DNA of 64,000 nt from Paraburkholderia sp. PREW-6R (GTDB lineage Bacteria > Pseudomonadota > Gammaproteobacteria > Burkholderiales > Burkholderiaceae). The notes under the pieces were generated by a model that had not been told where the DNA came from, did not search any database, and saw only the letters and a program-made list of their open reading frames with translations. A program made the position numbers and the translations under genes. This document shows positions 51,653-60,117 of the stretch, piece by piece (position 1 is the stretch's first letter; each line of letters starts with the position of its first letter). The stretch spans positions 1,922,001-1,986,000 of the forward strand of contig NZ_CP155073.1 of the NCBI RefSeq assembly GCF_039621805.1, written 5' to 3'.

Positions 51653-51729
51653 TGGCGGAGCGGACGGGACTCGAACCCGCGACCCCCGGCGTGACAGGCC
51701 GGTATTCTAACCAACTGAACTACCGCTCC
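51653..51729 (-). tRNA. tRNA-Asp (GTC), copy 1
   Basis: 77-nt cloverleaf with encoded CCA. Anticodon GTC sits in the loop after CCT. Acceptor arm GGAGCGG pairs with CCGCTCC. It differs from copy 2 by a compensated C-G to T-A pair in the acceptor stem and one D-loop base. Confidence 0.97.
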
Positions 51730-51831
51730 AGATTTTTAAACCGTGGCCGATGAGCGCATAAACTGACTGCTTCACCACATGACCGCTTGCCACTGCACCG
51801 TTCAACTTCTAACCGAACGACGCCGATACTT

Positions 51832-51907
51832 TGGCGTCCCCTAGGGGATTCGAACCCCTGTACTCACCGTGAAAGGGTGATGTCCTAGGCCTCTAGACGA
51901 AGGGGAC
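51832..51907 (-). tRNA. tRNA-Glu (TTC), copy 1
   Basis: 76-nt cloverleaf with encoded CCA, anticodon TTC, acceptor GTCCCCT/AGGGGAC. It is identical to the second copy at 52149-52224. Confidence 0.97.
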
Positions 51908-51931
51908 AACGTACTGCTTACACCTTTAATG

Positions 51932-51965
51932 AAAAAGCCCGTTCAGGTTTGGATGAACGGGCTTT
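51932..51965 (-). terminator. Terminator between tRNA-Asp copy 2 and tRNA-Glu copy 1
   Basis: AAAGCCCGTTCA, an 8-base loop, TGAACGGGCTTT, followed by two further T on the minus strand. It splits the array into two Glu-Asp modules. Confidence 0.88.
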
Positions 51966-51968
51966 GTC

Positions 51969-52045
51969 TGGCGGAGTGGACGGGACTCGAACCCGCGACC
52001 CCCGGCGTGACAGGCCGGTATTCTAACCGACTGAACTACCACTCC
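51969..52045 (-). tRNA. tRNA-Asp (GTC), copy 2
   Basis: 77-nt cloverleaf with encoded CCA and anticodon GTC. Acceptor GGAGTGG/CCACTCC shows the compensated pair relative to copy 1. Confidence 0.97.
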
Positions 52046-52148
52046 AGTCTTTACACCTGGCTTGCGAGCGTCGGTTATTTCTCAGCAAGCTGCGCTTCTT
52101 TACTGCTAATCAGGTGCTAACCCGACACACTAAAGTGACGCTGATGTT

Positions 52149-52224
52149 TGGCGTCCCCTAGGGGATTCGAACCCCTGTACTCACCGTGAAAGGGTGATGT
52201 CCTAGGCCTCTAGACGAAGGGGAC
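52149..52224 (-). tRNA. tRNA-Glu (TTC), copy 2
   Basis: Base-for-base identical to copy 1, including CCA. It starts the first Glu-Asp module. Confidence 0.97.
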
Positions 52225-52267
52225 ATAATCTTTTCAGATCTGTCTTTATTTCACAGCTAACGTACGC

Positions 52268-52295
52268 TAACTAGCTAGCTAATTCGTCACGTCAA
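52268..52295 (-). promoter_or_regulatory. Possible promoter of tRNA-Glu copy 2
   Basis: On the minus strand TTGACG (52290-52295), 16 bases, then TAGTTA (52268-52273). The -35 is strong, the -10 is poor. Confidence 0.45.
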
Positions 52296-52388
52296 CTGCG
52301 AAGACCAGCATTTTAGCCACTGTACAACTCTTTGTGAAGTCCTTTTTGCTACAACTTCTACACTTCAAACAACTTCACACTGCTCTGA

Positions 52389-52464
<76 letters not shown>

Positions 52465-52482
52465 TTGCAGAACAGAAACGAG

Positions 52483-52511
52483 ATTCTAGAGGCCAATCTA
52501 CGCTTTGTAAA
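52483..52511 (-). promoter_or_regulatory. Predicted sigma-70 promoter of tRNA-Ala
   Basis: On the minus strand TTTACA (52506-52511), 17 bases, then TAGAAT (52483-52488), about 19 bases from the mature tRNA 5' end. Confidence 0.75.
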
Positions 52512-52591
52512 TACCCTTTGAGCAATTGCATGCGACTATTTTCGCAAGTCGCATGCAAACCCTCTCAAGGCACGCGCAAACACGATCAGCC

Positions 52592-53995
52592 TTACGCTTT
52601 CTGGATTCGATTCACTACCACGTCGCGACCGAACAGCATCAATACGCTGTCGATCGACGGCGTATGCGTGGTGCCCGCCACCAGTAGCCGAACCGGCATG
52701 GCCAGTTGCGGCATTTTCAGCTTGTGCGCGGTGAGCGTTGCCTTCAACGCAGCGGCGATCGCTTCCTTGTTCCATTCGACGGTCTTGAGCGCACTGGCCA
52801 GTTCGGCCAGCGCCGGACGCACGGCGTCGGTCACATGTTGCGCGAGCGATTCCGCGTCAGGCGCTGGCGTGCGATAGAACATCGCGGCATTCTCCGCGAT
52901 CTCCTTCACCGTCGATGCACGGTCTTTCAGCAAGCCCACCACGGCGACCAGATCCGCCCCTTGCGCAATCGCGGCCTCGTCGATCCCGAGTTCCGCGAAG
53001 AACGGCCGCACCAGCCCGGCGAGCCGCGCGTTGTCGGCTTCCTTGATGTAGTGCGCGTTCAGCCAGTTGAGCTTGTCATGATCGTACTGGGCGGGCGACT
53101 TACCCAGATGCTCCAGATCGAACCATTCGACGAACTGTTCGCGCGTGAAAATCTCCGCGTCGCCATGTGACCAACCGAGGCGCGCCAGATAATTGACCAC
53201 GGCTTCGGGCAGATAGCCGGCATCGCGATAACCCATGACGCTCATCGCCCCATGACGCTTGCTCATCTTCTCGCCCTGCTCGTTCAGCACGGTCGGCAAG
53301 TGCGCATAGACCGGCGGCTCGCCGCCGAGCGCCCTCAAAATGTTGATCTGACGCGGCGTGTTGTTCACGTGATCGTCGCCGCGAATCACGTGCGTGATGC
53401 GCATGTCCAGATCGTCGACCACCACGCAGAAGTTGTAGGTAGGCGTGCCGTCCGGGCGCGCGATCACGAGGTCGTCGAGTTCTTCATTCGAGATCTCGAT
53501 GCGGCCTTTCACGGCGTCGTCCCACGCGACCACGCCGGTCAACGGGTTGCGGAAACGCAGAACGGGCTGCACGCCGGCAGGCGGCTCCGGCAGAACCTTG
53601 CCCGGCTCGGGGCGCCACGTGCCATCGTAACGCGGCTTCTCGCCGGCTTCACGCTGACGTTCGCGCAGTGCGTCGAGTTCTTCCGTCGACATGTAGCACG
53701 GGTACACGAGCCCCGCGTCCTGCATCTGCCTGAGCACTTCGCGGTAACGGTCCATGCGCTGCATCTGGTAGAACGGACCTTCGTCGAAATTCAGGCCGAG
53801 CCACTCCATGCCTTCCAGTATCGCGTCGACGGACTGCGTGGTGGAGCGCTCAACGTCGGTGTCCTCGATCCGCAGCACGAAAGTCCCTTTCATCTTGCGC
53901 GCGAACGCCCACGGATACAGCGCGGAGCGAATGTTGCCGAGGTGGATGAAGCCGGTGGGACTCGGTGCGAAACGGGTACGAACGGAGGTGGTCAT
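52592..53995 (-). CDS. gltX: Glutamyl-tRNA synthetase
   Basis: Charges tRNA-Glu. The 467 residues have the class I HIGH-type motif in [19 protein letters not shown] and KMSKRHG. Length and the N-terminal TRFAPSPTG fit GluRS, not GlnRS. Its tRNA substrate genes lie immediately downstream (two tRNA-Glu), an unusual physical proximity of enzyme and substrate. It diverges from the patatin gene. Confidence 0.97.
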   Translation of the reverse strand: MTTSVRTRFAPSPTGFIHLGNIRSALYPWAFARKMKGTFVLRIEDTDVERSTTQSVDAILEGMEWLGLNFDEGPFYQMQRMDRYREVLRQMQDAGLVYPCYMSTEELDALRERQREAGEKPRYDGTWRPEPGKVLPEPPAGVQPVLRFRNPLTGVVAWDDAVKGRIEISNEELDDLVIARPDGTPTYNFCVVVDDLDMRITHVIRGDDHVNNTPRQINILRALGGEPPVYAHLPTVLNEQGEKMSKRHGAMSVMGYRDAGYLPEAVVNYLARLGWSHGDAEIFTREQFVEWFDLEHLGKSPAQYDHDKLNWLNAHYIKEADNARLAGLVRPFFAELGIDEAAIAQGADLVAVVGLLKDRASTVKEIAENAAMFYRTPAPDAESLAQHVTDAVRPALAELASALKTVEWNKEAIAAALKATLTAHKLKMPQLAMPVRLLVAGTTHTPSIDSVLMLFGRDVVVNRIQKA

Positions 53996-54427
53996 TAGCG
54001 GTTACTCGAAGACAGGCGCCGGCGCCCGGGCAAGCATCGCCCGCGAAGCGCGGCTGCGGAGCGCCCATGCAGCGCAGGGCGCCGTTCATGGACACGAAGG
54101 AATTCATTGCGAGAGGCGAATTATACCTTCGCACGCGCGTTGGCCGTCCTCGTCCAGAAGGCGTAGGACGTGTGCAAACGGCTCGCGCACCGGCTTTGCC
54201 AGCGTCCGGGCACCTCGTCTGCACCTCGTCTGCAACGATTCATTACCGCGTCCCCGCGCGCCCAGGGCTTTGATTTATGATGTGCGCGCGCTACGGATGC
54301 AGATAGAACCGCAGCGCCTGGAAACGCCGCCGGCGATCCCGGCCGTCTGACTATCTGGCCCGCACGTCCGATCGCGGCAGTCGGGCCAGCATTGATTGCA
54401 CCGCTTGTGCCGTTGCTGGAGAACTCG
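53996..54427. other. gltX/patatin divergent intergenic region
   Basis: 432 bases containing no gene or repeat I can support. A TATGAT near 54275 might be a -10 for the patatin gene, with no matching -35. Confidence 0.4.
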
Positions 54428-55402
54428 TTGAAATCGTCATCCCCTCGCATTGCCCGTCGCCAGTTTTCGCTGGCGGCCGCCTCTGCCGCCGCGTCGGCCG
54501 TGCTTGCCGCGTGCACCACGACCACCGGCGGCAGAACTGACAGCACATCGGCTGTCGCCACCGCGCCGACGAATCCGCCGCCGCTGGAAAGGCTTCAGCG
54601 TCCACTACGCGTGGCGCTCGCGCTAGGCGGCGGCGCAGCGCGCGGCTTCGCGCACATCGGCGTGATCAAGGCGCTCGAAGCGCGCAATATCCAGATCGAT
54701 CTCGTGGCCGGCACCAGCGCGGGTTCAGTGGTCGGCGCGCTGTATGCGTCCGGCATGAACGGCTTTGCGCTGAACAAGCTTGCGCTCACGATGGACGAAG
54801 CATCGATCAGCGACTGGGCCATGCCGTTTCGCGCGCGCGGTTTCCTGCAGGGCATCGCGCTGCAGAACTACCTGAACACGACGTTGAACAACCGTCCGAT
54901 CGAGAAAATGGCGAAGCCGCTCGGCGTGGTCGCGACCGATCTGAACACCGGCCAGCCAATCCTGTTTCAGCGCGGCAATACTGGCGTAGCGGTGCGCGCG
55001 TCGTGCAGCGTGCCGTCCATTTTCGAACCGGTGAAGATTGGCGGCCATGAATACGTGGACGGCGGCCTCGTAAGCCCGGTGCCGGCGTCATTCGCACGCA
55101 AGATGGGCGCGGATTTCGTGATCGCCGTGGACATCTCGCAGCGTCCCGAGAGCGGCTTGACCGCCAGTTCGTTCGACGTGCTGATGCAGACCTTCACGAT
55201 CATGGGCCAGACGATCAAAGCATACGAACTCGACAAATACGCAGACGTGGTCATTCGTCCGAATCTGGCCGCCATGAGCGGCAGCGATTTTTCCCAACGC
55301 AATGCCGCGATCCTGGCAGGCGAAGAAGCGGCGGCCAAGATGATGCCGGAGTTGCAGCGCAAGCTGGCAGCGAGCCGCGCCGCAGCATCACCCTCCACGT
55401 AA
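54428..55402 (+). CDS. Patatin-like phospholipase, predicted Tat-type lipoprotein
   Basis: Serine lipid acyl hydrolase of the RssA type. The 324 residues from a TTG at 54428 (GGAG six bases before it) carry a signal peptide with a twin-Arg motif (IARRQFSLAA) and a lipobox LAAC, so the protein is probably a lipoprotein. The catalytic part has GGGAARGFAHIGVIKALE (oxyanion loop), GTSAGS (Ser97) and DGGLVSP (Asp211). No ATG lies near; a GTG at 54407 and a TTG at 54392 are alternatives. Confidence 0.87.
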   Translation: MKSSSPRIARRQFSLAAASAAASAVLAACTTTTGGRTDSTSAVATAPTNPPPLERLQRPLRVALALGGGAARGFAHIGVIKALEARNIQIDLVAGTSAGSVVGALYASGMNGFALNKLALTMDEASISDWAMPFRARGFLQGIALQNYLNTTLNNRPIEKMAKPLGVVATDLNTGQPILFQRGNTGVAVRASCSVPSIFEPVKIGGHEYVDGGLVSPVPASFARKMGADFVIAVDISQRPESGLTASSFDVLMQTFTIMGQTIKAYELDKYADVVIRPNLAAMSGSDFSQRNAAILAGEEAAAKMMPELQRKLAASRAAASPST

Positions 55403-55419
55403 AAACCCACTCCCGATGA

Positions 55420-55451
55420 AAAAAGCCTGCTTAGAGCGAAGCAGGCTTTTT
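55420..55451. terminator. Bidirectional terminator
   Basis: AAAAAGCCTGCTT, a 6-base loop, AAGCAGGCTTTTT, between the converging patatin and NlpC/P60 genes. Confidence 0.92.
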
Positions 55452-55488
55452 CTTTGGTACTGATACCGGCCAGACAGCAGGCAGAAAC

Positions 55489-56154
55489 CTACTGATTGCC
55501 GCCGATCGTCGCGTTCACACGCTTGCGCAGGTCTTCACCCTCCTGATACGAGGTCTCGATCCGGCGTGCGCCAGTGAAGCGCTTTTCCCAGTACCCGTTA
55601 TCCAGATCGTCGACGCGGATCGTGCTGCCCGTGGAAGGCGAATGCACGAACTTGTTGTCGCCGATGTAGATGCCGACGTGTGAGAACGTCCGGCGCATCG
55701 TATTGAAGAACACGAGATCGCCCGGCTTCAGATCGCTCACGCGAACCTTTTCGCCGACGCGGCTCATCTCCTCGGCGCGGCGCGGCAGCGCCATGCCCAG
55801 CGTGTCCTGAAACACGTAGCGGACAAAGCCGCTGCAATCGAGACCAGAATCAGGAGTATTGCCACCCCAACGGTAGCGGACGCCGATCATGTTCAGCGCG
55901 CCTACGACCACGTCGCCTGCCTTGCCAGCCATGCCGGACAGGAAAGACTTTGCGCTGCTGTCGCTAGCCGGAGCGGCTGCCTGTGTGACGGGAGAGGACA
56001 ACGAATTCGACCCGGGAAGGGGCGAATAGGCGGCATTCTGATTGAAACTGCTTGATTCGTCGGCGAAAGCGCCGGGAGCTGCTGCCATCAAGACGCCAAT
56101 GAACATCCCGGCGGCGACGCGCGTGCAAGCCTGGGTCAGGTTTCTGTGCTGCAT
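55489..56154 (-). CDS. Secreted NlpC/P60 cell-wall hydrolase
   Basis: The 221-residue protein has an N-terminal signal peptide (MQHRNLTQACTRVAAGMFIG, cleaved near AFA-DE). The NlpC/P60 catalytic domain has GLDCSGFVRYVF (Cys107), FSHVGIYIGD (His159) and KFVHSPS (His171). It is a gamma-D-glutamyl-meso-DAP endopeptidase-type peptidoglycan hydrolase. It lies downstream of the yej transporter genes on the same strand, so peptide uptake and wall turnover may be linked. Confidence 0.92.
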   Translation of the reverse strand: MQHRNLTQACTRVAAGMFIGVLMAAAPGAFADESSSFNQNAAYSPLPGSNSLSSPVTQAAAPASDSSAKSFLSGMAGKAGDVVVGALNMIGVRYRWGGNTPDSGLDCSGFVRYVFQDTLGMALPRRAEEMSRVGEKVRVSDLKPGDLVFFNTMRRTFSHVGIYIGDNKFVHSPSTGSTIRVDDLDNGYWEKRFTGARRIETSYQEGEDLRKRVNATIGGNQ

Positions 56155-56292
56155 TGGTCGGTATTTTTTGCCTAAAAATCAGCGGTCTACGGAAAAAAGT
56201 TTGGTCGATACTAGCCAGTAAGTATTCACGTGTCAAAAGAAATAGAAAAATACAATCGAGACACGCACCCAATTGGTGAAAGAGGTGAAAAA

Positions 56293-57918
56293 TCAAAGCT
56301 CAAGCGACGCTTTCAGCAGCTTTCGCGTGTAAGGATGCGACGGAGTTGCAAAGATCTGCTCAACCTCGCCACTTTCCACGATAGAACCGTTTTGCATCAC
56401 CGCGACACGGTGTGCCATCGCCCCGATCACCGCCAGATCGTGGCTGATGAAAACGAAGCCCAGGTTGTACTTCTGCTGCAATCCGGCGAGCAGTTTCAGC
56501 ACTTGCTGCTGGATCGAAACGTCGAGTGCGCTGGTCGGCTCGTCGAGAATCAGAATGCGCGGCTCCAGTACCAGCGCCCGAGCAATGGCAATCCGCTGAC
56601 GCTGGCCGCCCGAAAACTCGTGCGGGTAACGTTGCAGCACCGTGCGGTCGAGGCCGACTTCGCGCAGCACCGCTATCACCTTGTCGCGCCGTGCTTGCGG
56701 CGTCATCTGCGGGCGGTGCAGCGCCAACCCTTCGCCGACGATCCGCTCGATGGTTTGCCGCGGTGAAAGCGAACTGAACGGATCCTGAAAGACCACCTGC
56801 ATGTTCGAGCGCAACGCGGTCCGCTCGGCGCCGCGATAGCTGCGAAGCGCCCTGCCCTGAAACTCGATCTCGCCGTGCGCGGTGCGCTGCAGTCCCAGGA
56901 GCGCCATTGCCAGCGTGGATTTGCCCGACCCCGATTCGCCGACGATCCCCAATGTCTCGCCCTGGCGCACGGACACGGTCACGTCATCGACGGCACGAAA
57001 GCGGCCCGCACGGAACCAGCCGCTCCAGCCCGGCAACCGGGTTCTGAAGTCGACGGATACGTCCCGCGCTTCGAGCAGCACCGGCGAGATGGGCAGCACC
57101 GGCACCACCGTGCGTTCCGGCCGGCTTGCGAGCAACCGTTGCGTGTAAGGATGCTGCGGCGACTCGAAGACCTGCTCGACAGTGCCGCTTTCCACGAGCG
57201 TACCCCGCTCCATCACCGCGATGCGTTGCGCGAAGCGGCGCACCAGATTCAGATCGTGCGTGATCAGCAGCACGGCCATGCCGCGCTTTTCCGCTTCGTC
57301 GCGCTGCAATTCGAGCAGCAGTTCGACGATCTGCGCGCGGATCGTCACGTCGAGCGCGGTGGTGGGCTCGTCGGCGAGCAGCAGACGCGGCCGGCACGCG
57401 AGGGCCATCGCGATCATGGCACGCTGACGCTGACCGCCGGAGAGCTGATGCGGATAGCTGTTCACGCGCTTGCCCGGTTCGGCAATGCCGGTGCGTCCGA
57501 GGAGCGCGACCGCGCGCTTGCGCGCCTCGTTCGCCGTCACGCCGTCGTGCACGACGATCGTCTCCGCGATCTGATCGCCGACCGTGTAAAGCGGATTGAG
57601 CGCGGTCATGGGCTCCTGGAAGATCATCGCGATATCCGAGCCACGCAGCCCGCGCATCTCGCGTTCGCTTTTGCCGAGCAGGTCCTCGCCGTCGAAACGG
57701 ATTGCGCCGCTCACCTGCGCGTCGCTCAGCAGGCGCAGGACCGACAGGGCCGTCACGCTCTTGCCCGACCCCGATTCGCCGACCAGCGCGACCCGTTCAC
57801 CGCGCTGGATCGCCAGCGTGACGTCTTTCACCGCCACCGTGTCGCCGAAGCTCACGTGCAGGCGATCCAGTTCGAGCAGCGGCGGCTGCACGGCGCCCTT
57901 CTCCCCGTTCGTGCTCAC
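56293..57918 (-). CDS. yejF: Peptide ABC transporter, fused ATPase (YejF)
   Basis: Two ATPase domains in one chain, 541 residues. Domain 1 has GESGSGKSVTALSVLRLL, LSGGQRQRAMIAMALA and LLLADEPTTALDVT; domain 2 has GESGSGKSTLAMALLGL, FSGGQRQRIAIARALV and LILDEPTSALDVS. This fused layout is diagnostic of YejF rather than DppD/DppF pairs. The GTG start at 57918 overlaps the yejE stop (GTGA). Confidence 0.95.
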   Translation of the reverse strand: MSTNGEKGAVQPPLLELDRLHVSFGDTVAVKDVTLAIQRGERVALVGESGSGKSVTALSVLRLLSDAQVSGAIRFDGEDLLGKSEREMRGLRGSDIAMIFQEPMTALNPLYTVGDQIAETIVVHDGVTANEARKRAVALLGRTGIAEPGKRVNSYPHQLSGGQRQRAMIAMALACRPRLLLADEPTTALDVTIRAQIVELLLELQRDEAEKRGMAVLLITHDLNLVRRFAQRIAVMERGTLVESGTVEQVFESPQHPYTQRLLASRPERTVVPVLPISPVLLEARDVSVDFRTRLPGWSGWFRAGRFRAVDDVTVSVRQGETLGIVGESGSGKSTLAMALLGLQRTAHGEIEFQGRALRSYRGAERTALRSNMQVVFQDPFSSLSPRQTIERIVGEGLALHRPQMTPQARRDKVIAVLREVGLDRTVLQRYPHEFSGGQRQRIAIARALVLEPRILILDEPTSALDVSIQQQVLKLLAGLQQKYNLGFVFISHDLAVIGAMAHRVAVMQNGSIVESGEVEQIFATPSHPYTRKLLKASLEL

Positions 57919-59021
57919 TGGTTGCCTCCGGCGCGCATCGCGTCCGACATGCGGGTGTCGAGCGCGTTGCGCAGCGCGTCGCCCATAAAGGTGAGCAGCA
58001 ACAGCATGGCGACCAGCACGCCGAACGTGGACAGCGAAATCCACCACGCGTCGAGATTGGCCTTGCCTTGCGCGAGCAATTCGCCGAGGCTCGGCGTCGG
58101 CGACGGCACGCCGAGACCGAGAAAGTCGAGGCTCGTCAGCGCGAGAATGGCGCCGCTCATCCGGAACGGCAGGAACGTGATCACCGGCGTCAGGCTGTTC
58201 GGCAACACGTGCCGCCACATGATTTGCCAGTTCGACAGGCCCATCGCGCGCGCCGCCCGAACGTAGTCCTGCTGGCGATTGCGCAGGAACTCGGCGCGCA
58301 CGTAGTCCGACAGGCCGATCCAGCCGAACAGCGACAGCAGCACGATCAGAAGAATGAAGCCGGGCTCGAAGATCGACGAAAAAATAATCAACAGATACAG
58401 CTCCGGAAGCGCACTCCAGATTTCGATCAGACGCTGCCCGATGATATCGATACGTCCTCCGAAATAACCTTGTACCGCGCCGGCCGCGATGCCGAGCACG
58501 GTGCCGATCAGAGTCAGCACGAGTGCAAATTCGACTGACACGCGAAAGCCATACAGCAGCCGCGCGAACAGATCGCGGCCGCGGTCGTCGGTGCCCAGCC
58601 AGTTCTCACGCGACGGCGGCGCCGGGTTCGGCGCTTTCGAGAAGTAGTTCAGCGTGTCGTAGTAATAGCGGTTCGGCGGATACACGGCAAAGTTGCCCGG
58701 CGCGTCGAAACGGCGCTTGATATACGGGTCCAGATAATCGGCGGGCGTCGGAAAATCGCCGCCAAACGTGGTCTCGGCGTACGTCCTGAAAAGCGGAAAG
58801 TAGAACTGGCCCTGGTATCGGACCACGAGCGGCTTGTCGTTCGACCACAACGGGCCGGCCAGACTCGCCGCAAATGCGACGACGAAAATGATCAGACTCC
58901 AGTAGCCGAGGCGCTGCTGGCGAAAACGCTGCCATACACGCCGCGCGGGCGACGGCGAAACGAATGCGCGCGCTGTTTCGGAGCGCGCCGTCGCATCGGC
59001 TGAAAGACGGGCTCGATTCAT
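57915..59021 (-). CDS. yejE: Peptide ABC transporter permease YejE
   Basis: Inner-membrane permease, 368 residues. Six hydrophobic helices, the ENWLGTDDRGRDLFARLLYG motif, and the ABC-transporter EAA loop (YVRAARAMGLSNWQIMWRHV). The long periplasmic N-terminal loop is typical of YejE. The ATG at 59021 overlaps the yejB stop by one base; the frame's upstream 17 codons are dropped. Confidence 0.95.
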   Translation of the reverse strand: MNRARLSADATARSETARAFVSPSPARRVWQRFRQQRLGYWSLIIFVVAFAASLAGPLWSNDKPLVVRYQGQFYFPLFRTYAETTFGGDFPTPADYLDPYIKRRFDAPGNFAVYPPNRYYYDTLNYFSKAPNPAPPSRENWLGTDDRGRDLFARLLYGFRVSVEFALVLTLIGTVLGIAAGAVQGYFGGRIDIIGQRLIEIWSALPELYLLIIFSSIFEPGFILLIVLLSLFGWIGLSDYVRAEFLRNRQQDYVRAARAMGLSNWQIMWRHVLPNSLTPVITFLPFRMSGAILALTSLDFLGLGVPSPTPSLGELLAQGKANLDAWWISLSTFGVLVAMLLLLTFMGDALRNALDTRMSDAMRAGGNQ

Positions 59022-60058
59022 CAACGCTCCAGTTGTTCGAATTGGATGCGGGGATCGACCCACACGTAACACAGATCGGAAATGAGCTTCGTCGCGAGGC
59101 CGATCAGCGTGAACAGATACAGCGTGCCGAGCACGACCGGATAGTCGCGCCGCACGACGGACTCATACGACAACAGCCCCAGCCCGTCGAGCGAAAAGAG
59201 TGTCTCGATCAGCAGACTGCCCGTGAAAAACGCACCGATAAAAGCCGCCGGAAAGCCGACGATCAGCGGCAACAACGCATTACGAAACACATGCTTCCAC
59301 AGCACACGTTTCTCCGACAAACCCTTGGCGCGAGCCGTCAGCACGTATTGCTTGCGGATCTCGTCGAGAAAGGCGTTCTTGGTCAGCATGGTGACGACCG
59401 CGAAGCTCCCCACCACCGAGGCCGTGATCGGTAACGTGATGTGCCACAGATAGTCGACGATCTTGCCGCCCAGGCTCAACTGCGCCCAGTTATCCGACGT
59501 GAGATTGCGCAACGGAAAGAGCTGCAGGAACGTGCCGCCGCCAAACAGCACAAGCAGCAGCACGCCGAGCACGAAGCCGGGAATCGCGTAACCGATCAGC
59601 ACGACGAGACTCGTCGCGACATCGAAGCGCGAACCGTTGCGTACCGCTTTCGCGATGCCAAGCGGCACCGATATCAGGTAAGTCAGAAAAAACGTCCACA
59701 GTCCGATGCTGATGGACACCGGCAGCTTCGAGACGATCAGCGACCACACGCTCTGGTGGCGGAAATAGCTCTGCCCGAGGTCGAACGTGGAAAAGCGTTT
59801 GAGCATCAGCACGTAACGTTCGAGCGGCGGTTTGTCGAAACCGTAAAGCGCCTTGAGTTGCGCGATCTGCTGCGCGTCGACGCCGGTGTGCGCGCGCAAA
59901 CCGAACGGCGCGCCGTTCTCCGCGCCCTTGCGCAACTCATGCTGCATCTGTTCGACAGGACCGCCCGGCACGAACTGGATGACGACGAACGTGAGCGTCA
60001 GCACGCCGAGCAGCGTCGGAATCATCAACAGCAGGCGTTTGAGGATGTAGCTCCACAT
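59021..60058 (-). CDS. yejB: Peptide ABC transporter permease YejB
   Basis: Inner-membrane permease, 345 residues, starting MWSYILKRLLLMIPTLLGVL. It has the EAA loop YVLTARAKGLSEKRVLWKHV and six transmembrane helices. The first helix carries the usual DppB-type N-terminus. The ATG at 60058 is chosen over the extended frame; yejA ends 59 bases upstream. Confidence 0.95.
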   Translation of the reverse strand: MWSYILKRLLLMIPTLLGVLTLTFVVIQFVPGGPVEQMQHELRKGAENGAPFGLRAHTGVDAQQIAQLKALYGFDKPPLERYVLMLKRFSTFDLGQSYFRHQSVWSLIVSKLPVSISIGLWTFFLTYLISVPLGIAKAVRNGSRFDVATSLVVLIGYAIPGFVLGVLLLVLFGGGTFLQLFPLRNLTSDNWAQLSLGGKIVDYLWHITLPITASVVGSFAVVTMLTKNAFLDEIRKQYVLTARAKGLSEKRVLWKHVFRNALLPLIVGFPAAFIGAFFTGSLLIETLFSLDGLGLLSYESVVRRDYPVVLGTLYLFTLIGLATKLISDLCYVWVDPRIQFEQLER

Positions 60059-60117
60059 GGCGGCGTTCCGGTGCGAAGGCGTTGAAAAAACAGGAAGTCT
60101 GGCGCGATGCGAATGAC

